Source of the DNA: Patescibacteria group bacterium UBA6489
GTDB taxonomy: Bacteria > Patescibacteriota > Gracilibacteria > BD1-5 > UBA6164
Reading direction: 5' to 3'
NCBI GenBank assembly: GCA_002435385.1
Contig: DJMN01000046.1
Coordinates: 1 to 25,074, forward strand
DNA length: 25,074 nucleotides
The position numbers and the translations under genes were made by a program. This document shows, piece by piece, positions 19,473 through 25,074 of the stretch (its first letter is position 1; each line of letters starts with the position of its first letter). The notes under the pieces were generated by a model. It worked only from the letters and a program-made list of their open reading frames with translations, had not been told where the DNA came from and ran no database searches.

Positions 19473-20423
19473 ATGAAAACAATCGTACTCTGAATAGGAG
19501 CATTCTGATTTGCTATTTTAAAACACATTTCTGAAAATAATCCAAATACAACTTTTTATGCATATGAAAAAGAACAAAAAGTATTTCAATATATAAAAGA
19601 AAATAAATCACATCCATATTTTTTTTGAGATGCTAAATTACCTAGCAATATAGAATTTATAGATGATTTAGAAGAATTCATTCCTCAAATGGATTTAATT
19701 ATATCTGTTATCCCTTGTCAATTCGCATCTATAGCAATAGAAGCCATAAAAGATTATTTAAAACCATGAGTAACTATATTAAACCTAGCCAAAGGAATCA
19801 ATAATAAAACATTGGAAACTATTTGAGATTCATTAGAAAGAGTTTTAGAGTGAATAGATTATAATTATGCAGATTTATCAGGATGAATGATTGCATCAGA
19901 GGTTGTAGAATGAAAACAACTTTGAGTAGATATTGCTATAGAAAACAAAGAAATCTGACCAAAATTAAAAGAATTATTTGAAAGTGATAATTTAGAGATA
20001 AATTTAATAAACCACTGAGTAAAAAATCTTGAATTATATTGAGCCTTAAAAAATATACTTGCAATAGCTATCTGATACTATGAATGACAATGAAATCAAG
20101 TTTCAACTCTTTCTTACTATTTCTGTAAACTATATGAAGAACTAAAAGAACTTGTTATATTATTATGATGAGATAAAGAAATAAATTTTTCAGATTATGC
20201 TTTGTGATGAGATTTAATAACCACTTGTTTTTGAAATTCTAGAAATAGATATTTTTGAAAGTTACTCTGAGAGTGAAAAAAGATAGATGAAGTATTAGAA
20301 GTTTTTAAGCAGGAAAATAAAATAGCAGAATGATATGAAACAATCAAAGGATTATATAAAATTATAGATAAGAAAGAAGGATTTGAAGAGATAAAGAAGG
20401 TTTGTGAGATTATTTTGAGATAA
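19473..20423 (+). CDS. gpsA: Glycerol-3-phosphate dehydrogenase [NAD(P)+]
   Basis: A 316-aa cytoplasmic enzyme that reduces dihydroxyacetone phosphate to sn-glycerol 3-phosphate, the backbone precursor of phospholipids. The Rossmann motif is GIGAFGFA (Gly7, 9, 12). HPYFFGDAKLP and LAKGI are family segments. The catalytic Lys193 lies in YGALKNILAIAIG. Asp247 and the substrate-binding NSRNR (255-259) lie in GGDLITTCFGNSRNRYFG. Length is close to the family norm. It is slightly divergent, with GIGAFG in place of the common GxGxWG. The gene is convergent with the minus-strand operon 42 bp away. Confidence 0.95.
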
Positions 20424-20465
20424 AAATTTTTTTACTAAGGATAGGGAATTCAGATGAGAGGTTAT

Positions 20466-21389
20466 TTATTTTGTATTTTCTTTAAAAATCATTTTATATC
20501 CCAAAGCATATAGGTAAAAAATACCATCTCATAAAGTAGACCAAAGCCTAGAAAAAATAGAAATAATTATAGAAATCTCAATAGGGAAGTAGAACTGTAA
20601 GAAAAATACTAGAATTCATTCTCTAACTCAAATTCCATTAGGACTAAAAATAGCAACTAATCAAATAACAAAAGCTGTACTCCAAGCTCAAATCATTGGT
20701 AAAAATATATTATTATCTGTATAAGCAATTCATTTCACCATAAAGAAAAAAGCAATACCAGATAAAATTATTCAAAACATAAAAAGAAAAACAGACTTAA
20801 AAATCTCTGTTGAATCCAATAAATATTTTTCAGAAATTTTTTCTTTTTTAACGAGCTTAAGTCCCATATTTAAAAAATAGTAAAACACAGGCTTATATAG
20901 AAAGACAAGAGACAACAAACATAAAAATAATCAAAGATAAATTTGAACACTAGAAAGTCATCATACAAAATAATATACAATCAAAGGAATTCCAACTAAA
21001 AAGGAAGAAATTACATGAAACACATTTTCATAAATAATCGAAACAAATCATTGTTTCTTTGATATATCATATTTTGCAAGCAACATAATTCTAGCAAATA
21101 TATAAGAAGCTTTTCAGGGAATATATCTGACAAGCCAAGTAAGTGAGTGAATATAAAAAAGATCTTTTAGTTTTATCTCATGTCATTTTATCAAATACCC
21201 CCAAATATATCATTTATAAAATACAAAAGCAACTTGAAGAATTATAGACAAAGCAAGATAATATATATTTATATCAAAATCATAATTTTTTATAGAATCA
21301 TAATTTTTGTAGATATTATTCACAAAAAAATATCATACGATTACGATGAACACATAAAATACTATTTTTTTTATTAAATTTTTATTCAT
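20466..21389 (-). CDS. LPG-synthase-TM / UPF0104-like integral membrane protein
   Basis: A 307-aa protein with about seven or eight hydrophobic segments. RYIPGKASYIFAR and FSPNGIGVREGIL match the two signature stretches of the UPF0104 family (lysylphosphatidylglycerol synthetase transmembrane region, also AglD-like). In that family the TM domain is thought to move lipid-linked molecules between membrane leaflets. There is no C-terminal aminoacyl-transferase domain, so lysine transfer is not expected. The start lies 10 nt after the UDP-glucose dehydrogenase stop, on the same strand, so the two probably form an operon. A part in moving glycolipids or glycan precursors is a reasonable inference. 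Confidence 0.85.
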
Positions 21390-21399
21390 ATATAAACTT

Positions 21400-22797
21400 T
21401 TATTTTCCAATCCCACAATACCTAAATCACATCTTTTCCATCATTTTTTTATTCCACACATTTCTTCCATCTATCACAATATACTCATTCATTAAATCTT
21501 TTACCTTATCAAAATCACAAGCTCTAAACTCATCCCACTCTGTAAGCACTATGAGAGCATCAGAGTTTTTTAATGCTTCATAATTATTTTTACAAAAAAC
21601 TACTTTTTTCTCATCTTTAAATATTATTTTTACATTATCCATAGCAACAGGGTCAAAGACCTTAATCTTTCGAACTCATAATCCAATAAGTTTTTTAATA
21701 ACCTCTAAACTAGGAGCATCTCTTATATCATCAGTCTTTGGTTTAAAAGAAAGTCCCCAAATACTCACAGTTTTTCACTTTAATAAATTTTTATTCTCCT
21801 TAGTTTTTTCCTTTTTCAAAGGAAGTACCTCGGAATGTAATGGAGAGGGGATGGATTTTGTTTCTTTAATAATCCCTAAAAGCTTATCAACCACTTTTGT
21901 TTTTTGTTTTTTATTCACCTCCTCCGTAGCTGAAATTATTTTAAAATCATATCAAACATCTTTTCAAGTTTGAATAAGAGCCTGTATATCTTTAGGAAAA
22001 CAACTTCAACCATAACCAATACCAGCATGAAGGAACTTTGATCAAATCCTATCATCAAGTCAAATTCATTTACTTATGTCACTTATATCAGCTCAAACCA
22101 TCTCTGCAAAGTTTGCTATCTCATTTATAAAACTTATTTTAGTCGCTAAAAAGGAATTAGCAGCATATTTTATAATTTCTGCAGATTTTATTTCAGTAAA
22201 TACAATAGGTCTATTTGATCTTAGAAAAGGTTTATAAATCTCTTCCATTATTTCTTTAGCCTTTTCAGACTCAACTCAACATACAATTCTATCAGGCAAC
22301 ATAAAGTCTCTTACGGCAGCTCCTTCTTTTAGAAATTCAGGATTCGAAACTATATCAAAGTTTATTTTTTTTCCTCTTTTTTTTAATTCTTCTTCAATTA
22401 TATTCTTACAAATATTTCAAGTTCATACAGGAACAGTAGATTTATTTATAAAAACTTTGTAGTCATTTACATTTTCTCAAAAAGTCTTTGCTACAGCTTT
22501 TACAAATCTTAAATCAGCCCTATGATCTTCATCAGGGGGAGTTCCCACAGCAGAAAATACAGCTTTTCAAAACTCCACTCATTCTTTAGCATCAGTAGAG
22601 AAATTTAACCTTCACAATTTATAATTCCTAAGAACAAGCTCTTCTAATCCAGGTTCATATATAGGTATGATTCATTTTTTTAAGTTTTCTATTTTTTTCT
22701 CATCTATATCTATACAAAGGATATCATGTCATACTTCTGCTAAACAAGTTCATGTTACAAGCCCCACATATCAAGTTCAAAATATTGTTATTTTCAT
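21400..22797 (-). CDS. ugd: UDP-glucose 6-dehydrogenase
   Basis: A 465-aa NAD-dependent enzyme that oxidises UDP-glucose to UDP-glucuronate, a precursor of acidic surface polysaccharide and glycolipid. The Rossmann motif GTGYVGLVTG is at 7-16. STVPVGTG and NPEFLKEGAAVRDF are family segments. The catalytic Cys266 is in YGGSCFPKD. The C-terminal domain has GLSFKPKTDDIRDAPSLEVI and TEWDEFR. A Lys-rich insertion of about 35 residues (near 315-345, HSEVLPLKKEKTKENKN) lengthens the protein against the roughly 430-440 usual in the family. UDP-mannose or UDP-GlcNAc dehydrogenases are close relatives, so the sugar is probable and not proven. It is the first gene of a two-gene unit with the UPF0104-like protein. 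Confidence 0.9.
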
Positions 22798-22882
22798 AAG
22801 TTCTATTTAGTTATTTTTATTATTAAATTATGTTAATAATACTTACATTGTGAAATAGAAATAATATTTTATAAAAAAAGAT

Positions 22883-22910
22883 TTGACATTTAATACCCTA
22901 TGATTATAAT
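22883..22910 (+). promoter_or_regulatory. Consensus sigma-70-type promoter for the 92-aa gene
   Basis: A perfect TTGACA (22883-22888), a 16-nt spacer and a perfect TATAAT (22905-22910). The leader would be about 118 nt and contains a small CTAG..CTAG hairpin near 22941-22955 and a long A-rich tract. It is the best promoter match in the window. Confidence 0.8.
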
Positions 22911-23021
22911 TTCTTTATCATTTCATTAAAGATTATTGCTCTAGGAAGTTTCTAGATGCAGAATCAAATGAAGTGATGGTCGTGTAAATAAGAAAAAACA
23001 AAAAAACAAAAACAAAAGGAA

Positions 23022-23026
23022 AAGGA
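23022..23026 (+). promoter_or_regulatory. Shine-Dalgarno site of the 92-aa gene
   Basis: AAGGA, 8 nt before the ATG, sits in a purine-rich run. It is the only clear Shine-Dalgarno site I found in front of a gene in this window. Confidence 0.65.
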
Positions 23027-23034
23027 CGAAAGAA

Positions 23035-23313
23035 ATGAAATTTAATGGAAAAAGAAGATTTACCTTTGCCATGATTATGCTCCTCTGTTTGTTCGGTTTG
23101 TTCAGTACCGCAACATCAGCATCTGCGTTAAGTTGCCCAGAAGGCTCGGTAAGCAATCTGACCCCAGAGGATTATCCCAAATCAAAGGGATATACTTCCT
23201 ACTGGATTGATACAGAGGCCGGACAACGCGAGTTTGTAGTAAAGGTGTGGAACTACATTGACGAATACTGGGAGAAAATATATATCCACACCGACGAAGA
23301 TTACTGCGAGTAA
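23035..23313 (+). CDS. Small secreted protein with foreign-looking codon use
   Basis: A 92-aa protein with a signal peptide (basic MKFNGKRR, hydrophobic MIMLLCLFGLF, cleavage near SASA, about residue 31). The mature part, about 60 residues, has two cysteines (34 and 91) that could form one disulfide closing the chain, and is rich in Tyr, Trp, Asp and Glu. No family is recognised. All five glycines are GGN and none is TGA, so it reads the same in both codes. GC content is clearly higher than its surroundings. It has its own consensus promoter, a Shine-Dalgarno site and a GC-rich terminator. The whole unit (22880-23375) looks like a complete transcription unit taken from a standard-code bacterium. 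Confidence 0.82.
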   Translation: MKFNGKRRFTFAMIMLLCLFGLFSTATSASALSCPEGSVSNLTPEDYPKSKGYTSYWIDTEAGQREFVVKVWNYIDEYWEKIYIHTDEDYCE

Positions 23314-23348
23314 TCTAACCTCACGTCTAACCTCACGCGACCTTGAGC

Positions 23349-23373
23349 ATAAAGCCCCCTTAGGGGGCTTTAT
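23349..23373 (+). terminator. GC-rich terminator of the 92-aa gene
   Basis: ATAAAGCCCCC (23349-23359) pairs perfectly with GGGGGCTTTAT (23363-23373) across TTA. Other terminators in the window have AT-rich stems. Confidence 0.9.
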
Positions 23374-23469
23374 TTGTAATAAATAAAAATTAAAAAACAA
23401 AATTTTGCAAAATACCAAAGAATAGATACCTTATTAAAATAAAAAACATAAATCTTAAAAATAAACAAA

Positions 23470-24225
23470 ATGAGAAAAAAGATAGTAGCAGGGAACTGGA
23501 AACTAAATACAACAGTTCAAGAGTGAATCAAATTAGCAAAAGAAATAAGTAACCTAGTAACCACAAAAGACATAACAGTTATATTATGAGTTCCATTCAC
23601 ACACTTAACCGAAGTATCAAAAGTTATAACCAACCCACTTATTTCTACAGCTTCCCAAAACTGTGCCACAGAAGAAAAATGAGCTTATACTGGCGAAATC
23701 TCTGTTTCAATGATAGAATCAACAGGAGCTAAATTTGTAATATTAGGTCACTCAGAAAGACGCCAGTATTACGGAGAAACAAATGAAATCCTGAATAAAA
23801 AATTAGCATTAACACTAAAACAAGGTCTAACCCCAATCTTCTGTTGTGGTGAACCTTTGGAAATTCGTGAAGCTAATACTCAAAACGAGTTTATAATCAA
23901 TCAACTTGAAAAAACTATATTCAAATTACCAACTAACGATTTTGAAAAAATTATCATAGCCTATGAACCAATCTGGGCAATAGGAACAGGGAAGACCGCA
24001 ACAAGTAATCAAGCACAAGAAGTTCATAAAGTAATTCGTGATGCAGTGTCTGGTAAATTTGGCAGTGAAATCGCAGAAAATCTATCAATTATTTACGGAG
24101 GATCTTGCAATCCAAACAATGCTAAAGAATTATTCTCAAATCCAGATATAGATGGATGACTCATTGGTTGAGCTTCTTTAAAAGCCGAAGATTTTTGTAG
24201 GATTGTAGAAGCCTTTAATAGATAA
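23470..24225 (+). CDS. tpiA: Triosephosphate isomerase
   Basis: A 251-aa cytoplasmic glycolytic enzyme that interconverts glyceraldehyde 3-phosphate and dihydroxyacetone phosphate. The active-site residues are Asn9 and Lys11 in AGNWKLN, His94 in GHSERR and Glu166 in AYEPIWAIGTG. The phosphate-binding loop YGGSCNPNNA and LIGGASLKAEDF are family-like. The lid and dimer segment TGEISVSMI is present. Only about 5 of 21 glycines are TGA, against a majority in neighbouring native genes, and CGC/CGT arginine codons appear. That suggests a gene acquired from a standard-code donor and partly adapted, or high-expression codon bias. The product links to gpsA through dihydroxyacetone phosphate. No Shine-Dalgarno site is seen. 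Confidence 0.97.
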
Positions 24226-24289
24226 ACTATTGAAAATATTTTTATAATTTTTTACAATTAAATCACTAACTAAAATCTTTTATAAAAAA

Positions 24290-24317
24290 TTGACATATTT
24301 TAAATATCTTCTAGAAT
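24290..24317 (+). promoter_or_regulatory. Promoter of the 194-aa gene
   Basis: A perfect TTGACA (24290-24295), a 16-nt spacer, then TAGAAT (24312-24317). The leader to the ATG at 24435 would be about 110 nt and contains a long hairpin. Confidence 0.6.
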
Positions 24318-24333
24318 ACAAAAGTTCATTGGG

Positions 24334-24363
24334 AGATATTTTTTTATTCATAAAAAAATATCT
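24334..24363 (+). other. Long AT hairpin in the leader of the 194-aa gene
   Basis: AGATATTTTTTTAT (24334-24347) is complementary to ATAAAAAAATATCT (24350-24363), a stem of 12 or more bp once a loop is allowed. It lies between the promoter and the gene, so it may act as an attenuator or leader structure. Confidence 0.55.
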
Positions 24364-24434
24364 TTACCAATCACTATTTTTTTTGGAAATTAAGCCCAAA
24401 AATTAAATAAAATAATATTTAACCTTATTTTTAT

Positions 24435-25019
24435 ATGACTCCGATATATGGAAGTAGATTTGAAATAAAATCCGTAAACGAGAAGACCAAGCAAAGAGAA
24501 AATCAAAGAATTGACTTTAGAACTATTTGGCTTTCTTTATTTGAAATTACACCAGGAACTTCAATTTTTAATCTAATGAAAAAACGCAAATTTAGACCAC
24601 TTGAAAGAGATACTTCTCATAAGTATATTTCAGGAGAAAATAATGAGTTTATGAGAGAAATAAAAATGGTTGATAGATGGGGATGGACTTTGGATGAATT
24701 AAATGAAATTGTAGAATTATCTGTAGCAGATATACTTACAATATCTTGTTGTAATGCCACAGGAACATGTGTAGAGAGTTTTAATACTTGTGCTTATCCA
24801 GATGCATTTTGGCAAGAAATATCTTTAGATCGTCAGATAATGATATTACAAAATATGTATAAAACAAAACTGAGAGTATTTGATGTTGTTCCTTTATTGG
24901 ATCATCAAATAGGTAATGATTCATTTCCTAGTAATGTAGCAACTCTTGATGTACTAGTCCAAGAGGTTCTAAAAAATAGCAAGGAGAAATTCATAAAAGA
25001 GGAATTTGAGAGGTTTTAA
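24435..25019 (+). CDS. Unrecognised 194-aa cytosolic protein without UGA-Gly
   Basis: I do not recognise this protein. It has no signal peptide and no membrane segment. The N-terminal 60 residues are basic (KTKQRENQR, KKRKFRP). The middle has WGWTLDELNEIVELSV, then a cysteine group at Cys105, 106, 112 and 119 that could bind metal or iron-sulfur. The C-terminal part is helical and charged. All six glycines are GGN, so both codes give the same protein. This is unlike the native genes and suggests recent arrival. It has its own promoter with a structured leader. The 55 bases after the stop show no clear feature. Confidence 0.75.
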   Translation: MTPIYGSRFEIKSVNEKTKQRENQRIDFRTIWLSLFEITPGTSIFNLMKKRKFRPLERDTSHKYISGENNEFMREIKMVDRWGWTLDELNEIVELSVADILTISCCNATGTCVESFNTCAYPDAFWQEISLDRQIMILQNMYKTKLRVFDVVPLLDHQIGNDSFPSNVATLDVLVQEVLKNSKEKFIKEEFERF

Positions 25020-25074
25020 TGGATTGTTCTGAAAATTATATAGATTTGCATTTTTAAGGTTTCCCCAAAATTTT

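Noticed and set aside
22941..23418. Minus-strand frames over the 92-aa gene
   Set aside because: The plus strand has a promoter, Shine-Dalgarno site, signal peptide and terminator, while the minus-strand frames have none.
1..25074. CRISPR array, insertion sequence or phage genes
   Set aside because: No regularly spaced repeats, transposase or integrase motifs, or structural phage genes were seen on either strand.

Overview
The window is AT-rich DNA from a bacterium that reads UGA as glycine (translation table 25). This points to the candidate phyla Absconditabacteria (SR1) or Gracilibacteria of the CPR/Patescibacteria. Invariant glycines of well-known motifs are encoded by TGA throughout: both glycines of the K+ channel filter TTVGYGD, the G of HEIGH in an M48 protease, the G of SHGC in an L,D-transpeptidase, and the G after KMSKSL in MetRS. 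Read with the standard code almost every gene breaks into fragments. Read with UGA=Gly they become 21 intact CDSs, and all 21 stop at TAA. I cannot tell the two phyla apart from this window.

Layout. 1-620: tRNA-Phe (minus), a structured element just behind it, and a thioredoxin-like [2Fe-2S] ferredoxin. 646-2100: cysS. 2186-4204: a cytosolic-looking L,D-transpeptidase followed closely by an unrecognised protein. 4297-5535: a Ste24-type M48 membrane protease, convergent with a 767-aa protein carrying HEXXH (5554-7857, minus). 8057-12059: a voltage-gated-type K+ channel with a C-terminal zinc ribbon, a small CrtO-like membrane protein, metG, and a DUF805 gene that lies between metG and a diverged second copy of the metG tail and terminator.

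12294-18406 is an island of four envelope or secreted proteins: two trypsin-like proteases sharing a family-specific C-terminal region, a paralogue consisting of that region without the protease, and a secreted protein with an N-terminal Kazal-type inhibitor domain. Three of the four genes are followed by their own terminator. 18468-20423: a prohibitin/SPFH protein and gpsA. 20466-22797 (minus): an apparent operon of UDP-glucose 6-dehydrogenase and a UPF0104/LPG-synthase-TM-like membrane protein, suggesting surface glycan or lipid work.

The right end (22880-25074) looks different. A 92-aa secreted protein gene has a consensus promoter, a Shine-Dalgarno site, a GC-rich terminator and no UGA-Gly. 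tpiA uses UGA for about a quarter of its glycines. A 194-aa unknown protein uses no UGA-Gly. This looks like DNA from standard-code bacteria at different stages of adaptation to the recoded host. Most native genes have no visible Shine-Dalgarno sequence, and several have a -10-like box close to the ATG.
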